A DNA stretch of 10,032 nt, from the NCBI GenBank assembly GCA_025360355.1, contig JANYCL010000301.1, positions 1-10,032 of the forward strand, in the 5' to 3' direction. The position numbers were made by a program, and so were the translations under genes. Every line of letters starts with the position of its first letter. Positions within the stretch are counted from its first letter, which is position 1. A model generated the notes under the pieces. It ran no database searches. It saw only the letters and a program-made list of their open reading frames with translations, and was not told the DNA's origin. The DNA is from Sphingobacteriaceae bacterium (GTDB lineage Bacteria > Bacteroidota > Bacteroidia > B-17B0 > Aurantibacillaceae). Positions 1 to 7,288 of the stretch are shown here, piece after piece.

Positions 1-1
1 C

Positions 2-1501
2 TGCAAAAAACATATTGAAAGCGCATTATCCAATGGTTATTCTTATAATGACATTTGCATTATCGTCCGCAACAACAGACAAGGAAATATAACCGCCAAT
101 TTTTTAATGGAGAATAACATTCCGGTAATTTCTTCTGATTCCCTATTGCTTAAAAGTAGTCCGGAGATCAGTTGTGTTATTTCTTTTCTGACTTTTTTAA
201 ATAATCCGGCTGACTACGTGAGTGCATCTGCTGTTTTAAATTATATTTCAGAGAATACAAAAATTTCTGAGAATATTAAAGAACTTACAGCTTCCGGAAA
301 TTTATTTGCCGTACTAAAAAAATTAAATATTGATCTGAACAACTATTCCTTTAACCAAAAAAATGTTTTTGATGTTTGTGTGGAGATCGTTACTAAATTA
401 CAATTAGAGAAAAAAAGTCCTCAATACATAAGATTCTTTTTAGATGAGGTGAATGATTATCTCGTCAACAAAACAGGTTCAGTAAATGATTTTTTATATT
501 GGTGGGAGAAACGACAATATCAGGCTTCGTTAATAATTCCCGATGGCGTGAATGCAGTGCGTATCATGACCGTTCACAAAGCGAAAGGACTGGAATTTCC
601 TGTCGTTATTATTCCTTTCACTAATTGGGATGTTTATAAATCCAATCCGGCTTGGGTTGATCTTGAAGGAACTGAATCTCCATTGCCCGTTGGATTATTT
701 AATTTAACACAGGCTTTGGCAGATGCGGGATTAAATGATGTTTATGAATTGGAAAAAAATGAACAATATCTCGATAATCTTAATTTATTGTACGTAGCAT
801 TTACACGCGCTATTGAGCGTTTGCACATCATCGCATACAAATCCAAAACACAGAAAAAAGAAACTGTTGCTGATTGGCTGAATGTTTATCTCACCAATAA
901 CGCTTCTAACAGCGATGAGGTTTATGAATTGGGTAAATTAGAAAATAAATTATTGCCCGACCGCAAAGAGCAAGCTGTTGCTTTTGATATTTCAGCTTTG
1001 CATTTCAATTCTAATTCCGATCTTATAAAAATAAAAGGCTCGCATAAATTAAAATTACAGGATGAAGCAGAAACTGCAAGGGAAAAAGGGATTAAAATGC
1101 ATTATATTTTATCAGAAATAAATTCTGCCAATGAAATTCCCCTCGTATTAGAAAAAATGCTGAAGCAGGGAATTATTTCAGGAGACGAAAAACCGGATCT
1201 TGAATTAAAAATAAAACAGATCCTCAGCAACAAACTTATTGAAAATTATTTTAGCGGAAATTTAAAAACAAAAAATGAAGCGGAAATAATTACAGACACC
1301 GGCGAAATACTCCGTCCTGATAAAATTGTTTTTGAAAAAGATCATGCCATTGTAATTGATTACAAGACCGGAAAACCAAATACAAAAAAATACTCCTCGC
1401 AAATGAGTCAATACGCCATGGCGCTGCAAAAGATGGGACATGCAACCGTAAAAAAAATATTGGTTTATGTTGATGAGGATTTGGTAGAAGAAATTCAATA
1501 A
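2..1501 (+). CDS. UvrD/AddA-like helicase with C-terminal RecB-family nuclease domain (5' partial)
   Basis: This is the C-terminal 499 residues of an ATP-dependent helicase-nuclease, probably the AddA/RecB-like subunit that processes double-strand DNA ends for recombinational repair. The frame is open back to base 2 without a stop. The residues before the ATG at 107 (DICIIVRNNRQG) are a typical helicase motif IV region, so that ATG is internal and the true start lies outside the window. Visible helicase motifs are MTVHKAKGLEF (bases 566-598, motif V) and NLLYVAFTRA (782-811, motif VI). The C-terminal part has a KGIKMHYIL segment, then RPD (Asp codon 1319-1321) and DYKTG (Asp codon 1358-1360) followed by QMSQYAMAL, the signature of a PD-(D/E)XK RecB-family nuclease with its catalytic residues intact. 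The Walker A half is not in the window. In Bacteroidota the partner is usually an AddB-like nuclease gene nearby, but none is visible here. The helicase-nuclease class is clear; assignment to AddA rather than another UvrD-like nuclease is inference. Confidence 0.9.
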   Translation, partial: CKKHIESALSNGYSYNDICIIVRNNRQGNITANFLMENNIPVISSDSLLLKSSPEISCVISFLTFLNNPADYVSASAVLNYISENTKISENIKELTASGNLFAVLKKLNIDLNNYSFNQKNVFDVCVEIVTKLQLEKKSPQYIRFFLDEVNDYLVNKTGSVNDFLYWWEKRQYQASLIIPDGVNAVRIMTVHKAKGLEFPVVIIPFTNWDVYKSNPAWVDLEGTESPLPVGLFNLTQALADAGLNDVYELEKNEQYLDNLNLLYVAFTRAIERLHIIAYKSKTQKKETVADWLNVYLTNNASNSDEVYELGKLENKLLPDRKEQAVAFDISALHFNSNSDLIKIKGSHKLKLQDEAETAREKGIKMHYILSEINSANEIPLVLEKMLKQGIISGDEKPDLELKIKQILSNKLIENYFSGNLKTKNEAEIITDTGEILRPDKIVFEKDHAIVIDYKTGKPNTKKYSSQMSQYAMALQKMGHATVKKILVYVDEDLVEEIQ

Positions 1502-1535
1502 AAAAAATCCCCGATCCATTAAGAACGAGGACTTT
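1499..1535 (-). terminator. Rho-independent terminator of the T9SS cargo gene
   Basis: Read on the minus strand, bases 1535-1526 (AAAGTCCTCG) pair with 1513-1504 (CGGGGATTTT). They form a 10-bp stem with two G-U wobbles and a 12-base loop, and a T-tract follows directly (seven T from 1507 to 1501). The wobbles pair only in the minus-strand RNA, so it is best read as a terminator for the gene ending at 1556. The T-tract touches the stop codon of the convergent helicase gene. Confidence 0.75.
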
Positions 1536-1555
1536 AATTTTTATTTAGTACTTGT

Positions 1556-4500
1556 CTATTCCTTCACGATCCTGATCGTCTCCGTTTTATTTTCAGAGTT
1601 TGTCAACTTAATAAAGTATAAACCGTTTGCTAAGTTCGCAATATTAATACTTTGATTATTTTCTCCCGCGCTGAAGTTCAATGTTTGTTTCAGAACTGAT
1701 TTTCCGGAAGCATCCGTAACCTCTGCATTTATCATTGTGTTTTTAGTCACGCCAACTTTAATAGTTAATTTACCACTCGTAGGATTTGGGAAAATTGAAT
1801 ATTCTCCCGCATTCACAACTTCATTGATACCCAAACAAAGTGAAACCGATAAAGTAACCATACTTGTATTTGTACAATTGGTTGTCGAAGTTCCCGTCAC
1901 ACTATAAGTTGTGGTTACTGTTGGAGAAACTGCAATGGATGTTCCCGGTCCGCCAGGATTCCATGTATAAGTGGAACCTCCACTAGCGGTTAATGTTGCA
2001 GTTTGTCCCGTACAAATTAATGTTGCACTTGATACAGAACTTACAACCGGTAATGCATTTACAGTAATGTTTTGTGTAGCACTGTTGCTACAATTATTTG
2101 CATTTGTTCCTATGCAAGTATAATTTGTTGTTGAAGCAGGTGTTACTGTTATCGGACTACCGGAAATACTTCCGGGATTCCATGTGTATGTTGCACCGCC
2201 GCTTCCGGTTAATGTTGTTGTTTGTCCTGCACAAATTACACTCTGGCTAGAACTCGCTGTAATAATTGGTAATGGATTTACAGTTAAAGTAATTAAAATA
2301 GAGTTTGAACAACCATTAACATCAATACCATTAAGAGAATAAACAGTTGTAACAATTGGTGCTGTAGAAATAGTTGACGTAAATGCACCTGTACTCCAAG
2401 TATAAGTTGATGCTCCGTTTCCGGTTAATAGAGCAGTAGCTCCAACACAAATTGCAGTTGGACCACTTACAGAAAGAGTTGGCAACGGATTTACAACAAC
2501 CGTTTTAGTTATTGAACTAATACATCCGTTTGTTCCGGTTCCCACAACCGAATAAGTTGTTGTAGTGGTTGGAGAAACAGAAATTGTTGCTGTTGTAGGA
2601 CCGGTATTCCAAGTAAAAGTTGAAGCACCACTTCCTGTTAATAATGCAGAGCTTCCTGTACAAATTGCAGTTGAACCTGCTATCGCAAGGGCTGGTAATG
2701 CATTTACATAAGCTGTTGCAGTTTTTATGCCGCTGCAACCAGATGTTGTTCCTGTAACTGTATAAACTGTTAAAGCAACCGGCGTATAACTTTGTATCGC
2801 TAATACTCCTCCACCCGACCATGCGTAAGTTGTAGAACCCGATGCTGTAAATGTAACAGGAGAACCTGCACAAACTGTTTGTGATGCGCTTGCTACGTTA
2901 ACTGTTGGAGTTGCTGTAATGGTTAATGTTTGTGTTACCATAGAACCAGGACCAACTCCATTAGTTGCCTGCATGGAAACTGTATAGGTTCCCGCATTTG
3001 TAAAATTCATTGTTGGATTCTGTGACGTAGGTGTGGTAACCGTTACACCAACTGCAGGGGTCACGCTCCAGCTCCAGCTTGTTGGTGAATTATTAGATTG
3101 ATCTGTCATTTGAACATTCGAACCTGTACATAACCCAACTGCCGCGACAGAGAAAGTTGAAACAGGTGCTGCAGAAACAACCAGATCTGTTTTATAAGTA
3201 CCGCGACCATAAGTCGCCGCATAAAGTTTTGTAGGATTAGCCGGCGAAATTTCAAGATCCGAAATTGGTACATTCGGTAAACCTGCAGTATATAATGTCC
3301 AGTTTGGAGACAAATTATCTTTATAATAAACACCAACATCCATACCAACATAAACACGATCCAATGTTCCCGGTTCGTAAACAATACAATTAGCTGGAAG
3401 ATTTGGTAAATTACTTGAAACGTTTGTCCATGTTGCACCGCTGTTAGTTGTTACAAATACTTTTGTGCCTCCTGTATAACCACTTATGGTTACCCATGCA
3501 TTCGTAGGATCGGTTGGATCAATTGCTACGTAAGTTGGTGAACCTGAAAGTCCGGCTGTAACATTTGTCCAGCTTGTTCCTCCATTTATAGTTGTAAATA
3601 AACTTGTGTTATGAATTACATACATCACCTGATTATTTGAAGGTGCAATTGCAAATTCAATAATATTTCCCGCACCGCCTGTATTAGTTAACTGAACCCA
3701 ATTTGCTCCGGCATTAACTGAAACAAACATCTGACTTCTTCCCGCATATAAAGTAGCAGCAACAGCAGGATCCTGATGCCATGGCGCAACCCATCCGGCA
3801 GCACCACTCATTCCTGTTTGCGCCGACGACCATGTTGTTCCTGCATTTGTAGATAAAATAAATCCGCCTTGCGGAGTTGCACCGAACATATTATTATTAT
3901 TTGTTCTGTCAATAAAACAATCCATACCATCACCACAATATTTAGCTGCATAAACGCCTGCGTTATAAACATTAGTTCCGTTATCCTGATGACCGGTGAT
4001 CCAATAATCAGCAGTTGTACCAGATAAACCTATTCTATATTGTTGTGAAATATTCATTGGTGAACTGATGTCTGTCCATGCTGTTCCCGTATATTTATAA
4101 ACCCCTCCATCATTTCCTGAATATAAAGTTCCTGCAGGTGTATAACCAACAAAGTGAACATCGGCATGTACGTAAGGTGGAGAAGCTGAAACACTATTCC
4201 AACAACCAATGTTCGACCAAGTACCGCCGCCATCTAAACTTTTCCAGTGATTCACGCCCGCTGTAATAACTTCATCCCGGTTTAAAGGTGATGATGCAAT
4301 TCCCAGATCATACCATCCTTGTCCGTTACCGGAAGCAACACCTGCGCATGAATTACAAATAACATCCGGTGTTGTTGATTGAGAAGTGAAAAGAGTACCG
4401 CTTGTTACTGAACGGTACAACCCGCCAAAATTATAAGTAGTATTAGAACGTAAAACATAAACATAATTCGGATCGGCTGCTGTTACCGCAATTGCAACAC

Positions 4501-5518
4501 GCGTACATGCCGTTGTTGGGATACCGTTAGATATGATCGCAAAAGTTGCACCGCTGTTAGTTGATAAATAAAAACCATGTGTAGTTGCAGATGCTCCGCC
4601 GCCTGCATAAACTGTTGTTGCATCGCCCGGTTTAAATTCAAGATCGTAAGCATCAATAGTACTTACTTGTGCCCACGTTGTTCCTCCGTTTATAGTTCTC
4701 CAGATCCCTGCACTCGATGCTGCAATTACTATTAATGGATTTGTTGGATTAACAATTAAACGGCGCATTGTGCGTTGCTGATTAACTGTCCAAACTAAAC
4801 CGGTTGGATTCCATGTTGCACCACCATCAAGTGATTTTAAAACACCAATACAATAGGTATCGCCTGCATCACCGTCACCTGTCGCTAAATACATTGTTGT
4901 TGGCGTTATCGGATCAATTGCAAGATCAGAACAACCAATTACACTTAAATTATCTGTAGTCGTACTCCATGTCACACCATCGTTTGTTGTATTCCATAAT
5001 CCTCCTGCCGGTGCACCGATCCAATATGTTGTATTTACTGTCGGACTAAATGTAATAAAATTAACACGTCCTGCTTTACGTGGTAAACCACAAGCTGAAC
5101 CTGTCATAGCACCAAACGGACCCATTGCAGTCCAAGTAGAAGATGCGATCATGTTATTTCCCAATTTATTTCCCGATTGATTTTGATCAACAAATGTTTG
5201 GTAATTTTTCCAGGTTGTACTTGGTAAAGAAAGATTTCCTGTAGGATAAACACGTGGCTCCATGAAAGCTTCCCAGCGTTTGTATTGCTCGTAGCCGCTG
5301 AATTCCTCTTCGGAACCTTCAGCTTCAACTGCTTTTCCCTTCGCGATCTTTTTTGAACGCTCCATTTCTTCTTTTACATGTTCTTTAAAATAAGCATTCG
5401 CTTTCTTTTGAACATCATAAAAATTAGAATTTGGATCCTGCATCATAGTACGCCAATCCTGCGCGTTAATAATGTTGCAAATTGATAATGCTAAAACAGC
5501 TAGTATAAATTTTTTCAT
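1556..5518 (-). CDS. Secreted Asp-box (BNR) beta-propeller protein with PKD, five Ig-like repeats and T9SS type A sorting domain
   Basis: This 1320-residue protein is exported by Sec and then carried across the outer membrane by the type IX system, ending on the surface or outside the cell. Residues 1-20 (MKKFILAVLALSICNIINAQ) are a signal peptide. A charged linker (21-125, with YKRWEAFMEPRVYP) precedes a propeller region (about 130-778). Asp-boxes of the type S/T-x-N/D-x-G-x-T-W lie at 177, 229, 275, 319, 427, 556, 600, 643 and 690, with a degenerate one at 370. GHQDNG (509-514), GNDGG (468-472) and GRGTYKTDL (771-779) are typical of this sortilin/GH74-like class, whose span would fit two seven-bladed propellers. 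A PKD domain follows (about 783-868; SPTSWSWSV, NFTNAGTYTVSMQATN), then five Ig-like repeats (868-1225). The type A sorting tail (about 1236-1320) has YSIFPNPTSGKLTI, DASGKSV and NGLYFIKL, with conserved final strands. Function is unknown: adhesion, polymer binding or glycan hydrolysis are all possible, and Asp-boxes alone do not show an enzyme. The start is fixed by the signal peptide. Confidence 0.93.
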   Translation of the reverse strand: MKKFILAVLALSICNIINAQDWRTMMQDPNSNFYDVQKKANAYFKEHVKEEMERSKKIAKGKAVEAEGSEEEFSGYEQYKRWEAFMEPRVYPTGNLSLPSTTWKNYQTFVDQNQSGNKLGNNMIASSTWTAMGPFGAMTGSACGLPRKAGRVNFITFSPTVNTTYWIGAPAGGLWNTTNDGVTWSTTTDNLSVIGCSDLAIDPITPTTMYLATGDGDAGDTYCIGVLKSLDGGATWNPTGLVWTVNQQRTMRRLIVNPTNPLIVIAASSAGIWRTINGGTTWAQVSTIDAYDLEFKPGDATTVYAGGGASATTHGFYLSTNSGATFAIISNGIPTTACTRVAIAVTAADPNYVYVLRSNTTYNFGGLYRSVTSGTLFTSQSTTPDVICNSCAGVASGNGQGWYDLGIASSPLNRDEVITAGVNHWKSLDGGGTWSNIGCWNSVSASPPYVHADVHFVGYTPAGTLYSGNDGGVYKYTGTAWTDISSPMNISQQYRIGLSGTTADYWITGHQDNGTNVYNAGVYAAKYCGDGMDCFIDRTNNNNMFGATPQGGFILSTNAGTTWSSAQTGMSGAAGWVAPWHQDPAVAATLYAGRSQMFVSVNAGANWVQLTNTGGAGNIIEFAIAPSNNQVMYVIHNTSLFTTINGGTSWTNVTAGLSGSPTYVAIDPTDPTNAWVTISGYTGGTKVFVTTNSGATWTNVSSNLPNLPANCIVYEPGTLDRVYVGMDVGVYYKDNLSPNWTLYTAGLPNVPISDLEISPANPTKLYAATYGRGTYKTDLVVSAAPVSTFSVAAVGLCTGSNVQMTDQSNNSPTSWSWSVTPAVGVTVTTPTSQNPTMNFTNAGTYTVSMQATNGVGPGSMVTQTLTITATPTVNVASASQTVCAGSPVTFTASGSTTYAWSGGGVLAIQSYTPVALTVYTVTGTTSGCSGIKTATAYVNALPALAIAGSTAICTGSSALLTGSGASTFTWNTGPTTATISVSPTTTTTYSVVGTGTNGCISSITKTVVVNPLPTLSVSGPTAICVGATALLTGNGASTYTWSTGAFTSTISTAPIVTTVYSLNGIDVNGCSNSILITLTVNPLPIITASSSQSVICAGQTTTLTGSGGATYTWNPGSISGSPITVTPASTTNYTCIGTNANNCSNSATQNITVNALPVVSSVSSATLICTGQTATLTASGGSTYTWNPGGPGTSIAVSPTVTTTYSVTGTSTTNCTNTSMVTLSVSLCLGINEVVNAGEYSIFPNPTSGKLTIKVGVTKNTMINAEVTDASGKSVLKQTLNFSAGENNQSINIANLANGLYFIKLTNSENKTETIRIVKE
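1841..2917 (-). repeat. Five tandem Ig-like repeats of 71-73 codons inside the T9SS cargo gene
   Basis: The junction residues (TATP, NALP, NPLP, NPLP, NALP) begin at bases 2917, 2704, 2491, 2278 and 2059, and the array ends at 1843. This gives periods of 71, 71, 71, 73 and 72 codons. Each unit has an early Cys in C-A/T/V-G, a core like TYTW, a stretch like SPTTTTTYSV, and a second Cys (GC or NC) about 40 residues later, so an intradomain disulfide is possible. Nucleotide similarity between units is also visible, for example around 1955-2035, 2175-2240 and 2600-2670, pointing to growth by tandem duplication. The repeats probably act as a stalk between propeller and sorting domain. Confidence 0.88.
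3185..5131 (-). repeat. Asp-box (BNR-like) beta-propeller repeat region of the T9SS cargo gene
   Basis: Nine clear and one degenerate Asp-box lie in this stretch at protein residues 177, 229, 275, 319, (370), 427, 556, 600, 643 and 690. Most are preceded by a strand of the type NP-x-x-x-x-YV/A and followed by a new blade. An identical 19-base segment encoding TNSGAT occurs at 3432-3450 and 4545-4563, in two different blades. A gap without Asp-boxes (residues 435-555) carries GNDGG and GHQDNG, which in this family often sits near the junction of the two propellers. Confidence 0.8.
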
Positions 5519-5543
5519 GAGAAAGGGTATTAAAATTTATATA

Positions 5544-5572
5544 ATAATACAAAATTGAGAGGTAAAAGTCAA
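5544..5572 (-). promoter_or_regulatory. Putative sigma70-like promoter of the T9SS cargo gene
   Basis: On the minus strand, TTGACT (5572-5567) and TATTAT (5549-5544) are separated by 17 bases, about 26 bases ahead of the ATG at 5518. The start would leave a short leader with no Shine-Dalgarno sequence, which is common in Bacteroidota. The phylum's usual -7 element (TAnnTTTG) is present only as CAATTTTG at the wrong spacing, so the vegetative-sigma fit is uncertain. Confidence 0.35.
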
Positions 5573-5616
5573 TTTTATTCCACACTATTTATTACCTAAA
5601 ATCTAAATTTATTTGG

Positions 5617-5644
5617 ACTGAGTGAAATGATCATTTCATACAGT
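5617..5644. repeat. 28-bp imperfect palindrome (16-bp perfect core) between the glycosyltransferase and T9SS cargo genes
   Basis: TGAAATGATCATTTCA (5623-5638) is a perfect 16-bp palindrome. It is extended by ACTG (5617-5620) on one side and CAGT (5641-5644) on the other, with two imperfect pairs between. It starts 12 bases past the stop of the upstream gene (5657) and ends about 45 bases before the -35-like box of the next gene. With no loop and no adjacent T-tract it is a poor intrinsic terminator. A dimeric regulator site, or a hairpin protecting the mRNA 3' end, are the alternatives. Confidence 0.6.
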
Positions 5645-5656
5645 AAAACCTTTCTT

Positions 5657-7288
5657 TTAATGAGTCAAATTTGCCTTGGACTGCTCTTGCTTTTTTAACA
5701 CTAATATTTTGTCGAAATTAAACGACATACATGCTGAAAAAACGAATGCTGTGTCAACTGAATAACCTTTCAAACTCACAGGACTAACAACATAATCATC
5801 ATTCTCAACAAACCACCAGCGACCTTTATGTGAGGGGATATAATTTTTTGTGTCTTCAGCATGCCATCCGTTAAATTCAAATCCGCCATCAATATTTTTG
5901 GGAGAAATGTTTTTTGTTTGTACTAAGTAATTCGTGGCTTTCATTCTGGCTCTGTTCAATGACAGATAATCGTGTGAGCTCTCCGCAGAAAAATAAAATA
6001 GCGGGAGAAATACCATTACAAAATATAATTTATTTATTTCCCTTTTTAAGGAATGAACGTAAGCCATGAAATAAAAAGGAATTATAAATAAAAGATATCT
6101 TTCATTTGCATAATTAAAACATAAAGGGAGTAAATAAAATATCAGCAGTAAAATAAAAAATAATTTACTGATGTTTTTTTCTTTGTTATCATTTCTCAAA
6201 ATCAATGATACTGAAATAAAAAAACTCAAACCACCTATAAAGTTTAAGCTTGCCCAAATGATCTTAAGATACAATGAGAGTTCCTGGTCGGCTGTGGTAT
6301 CAAAGCCAGTCATTATAACCGGACCGGTTCCTAAATGGTAAAACATATTCCCGACAAACGGAAAAATATTTGGAGAGAAGACTACTTTTCCAATTATCAA
6401 CAAAATATAGATCGCTAAAATTATTTTACTGGTAAGCGATCTTTTTACTAACTCAAAACATTCCTTTGCACCGGAGACTGCGAGTGGTAAAATAAATAAT
6501 CCCAGCGTAATTGTTGATATGATAAAATAATATAAGAGTGTTTTAAAATTATTCAACGTCGGACCGGATACAATTGAAATTATGGAATCGAATTGCGAAT
6601 TGTAATTCAAGGGTAAGATCTGTTTTACTTTAGCAACGTACTCAAAAATAAAAAGTCCTAATAAAGAAATAACAAAAGGGATAATTCCTAAGAAAATATT
6701 TTTGAGGTTCCGATTTTCACGAATCATTATTATGGCAAAGATCAGTGGGATTACAATTCCGGATTGTCTGCCCAAAGTTGCTATGAATGAAAGCAAAATA
6801 AATAAACCTAAATGAAATGATTTTCTCTCCAAGAAATACATGGTCATAAACTGAAAAGCTAAAATGCATGGCAATAACTGAAACAGATCGGTCATGAATG
6901 AATTCCCCAATGAAATTGTCAACGGATTAAATACGAACAGGAATAAGATGAAAAATCTGTTTAGAAGACTTATTGAAAACCGTTTTAGGTTATAGTCGAA
7001 AACAATTGTAATGATAGCAAGTGAAACAATTGAAATTAGTCGTAACAGTGTAAATGAAAATCCAAATAGTTTTGAAAAAAATATTCCCAGAAAAATCAAA
7101 GGGATATTCGGCATGCCTTGCCAGAAAGAAAATTTTAATTCGCCGGTACTTACAAATTCATGAACAACCTTTGCATAAGCCCAATCATCATTTAAACAAA
7201 ATTCACCTAGGGGATTGATGAGAATTTCAACAATGGCGTAAATAAGAATTACCGGGATCCAAATGTGTTTTTTAAAATAAGGAAACAT
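5657..7288 (-). CDS. Multi-pass membrane glycosyltransferase, GT-C fold (family 39/ArnT-like)
   Basis: This 543-residue integral membrane protein has about 12-14 hydrophobic segments spread from residue 9 to about 436, then a soluble tail of about 105 residues. An acidic pair follows the first membrane segment (NDDWAY, D34-D35), where GT-C enzymes of the PMT/ArnT class place the catalytic acid in the first periplasmic loop. FMTD (about residue 131) and GRQSG (about 174) also match conserved spots of family 39-like proteins. By family, it would move a sugar from a polyprenyl-phosphate carrier to a lipid, glycan or protein acceptor on the outer face of the inner membrane; donor and acceptor cannot be read from the sequence. 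The ATG (7288-7286) shares one base with the mnmE stop (TAATG), so translation is probably coupled and the gene likely depends on the mnmE promoter. No intrinsic terminator with a T-tract follows, only the palindrome at 5617-5644. A membrane protein of other function is possible but less likely. Confidence 0.78.
   Translation of the reverse strand: MFPYFKKHIWIPVILIYAIVEILINPLGEFCLNDDWAYAKVVHEFVSTGELKFSFWQGMPNIPLIFLGIFFSKLFGFSFTLLRLISIVSLAIITIVFDYNLKRFSISLLNRFFILFLFVFNPLTISLGNSFMTDLFQLLPCILAFQFMTMYFLERKSFHLGLFILLSFIATLGRQSGIVIPLIFAIIMIRENRNLKNIFLGIIPFVISLLGLFIFEYVAKVKQILPLNYNSQFDSIISIVSGPTLNNFKTLLYYFIISTITLGLFILPLAVSGAKECFELVKRSLTSKIILAIYILLIIGKVVFSPNIFPFVGNMFYHLGTGPVIMTGFDTTADQELSLYLKIIWASLNFIGGLSFFISVSLILRNDNKEKNISKLFFILLLIFYLLPLCFNYANERYLLFIIPFYFMAYVHSLKREINKLYFVMVFLPLFYFSAESSHDYLSLNRARMKATNYLVQTKNISPKNIDGGFEFNGWHAEDTKNYIPSHKGRWWFVENDDYVVSPVSLKGYSVDTAFVFSACMSFNFDKILVLKKQEQSKANLTH

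Noticed and set aside
107..109. ATG as the start of the helicase-nuclease gene
   Set aside because: The frame is open to base 2, and the upstream residues form a conserved helicase segment (DICIIVRNNRQG), so this Met is internal.
1262..1519. Minus-strand open frame of 85 codons at the helicase 3' end
   Set aside because: It overlaps the nuclease motifs of the plus-strand gene and runs through the terminator stem.
1841..2917. Regular repeats considered as a CRISPR array or minisatellite
   Set aside because: The units are about 213 bases, coding, in frame and diverged, with no short direct repeats and spacers; they are protein domain repeats.
2517..3438. Minus-strand open frames of 118 and 110 codons in an alternative frame of the T9SS cargo gene
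   Set aside because: They are out of frame with the strongly supported 1320-residue protein, show no domain pattern, and have composition that mirrors the threonine- and serine-rich coding sequence.
4078..4266. Plus-strand open frame of 62 codons antisense to the propeller
   Set aside because: It lies wholly opposite conserved Asp-box coding sequence, with no recognisable motif or start signal.
5617..5644. Palindrome considered as the intrinsic terminator of the glycosyltransferase gene
   Set aside because: It has no loop, is AT-rich in the core and no T-tract follows on the minus strand, so I list it as an inverted repeat only.
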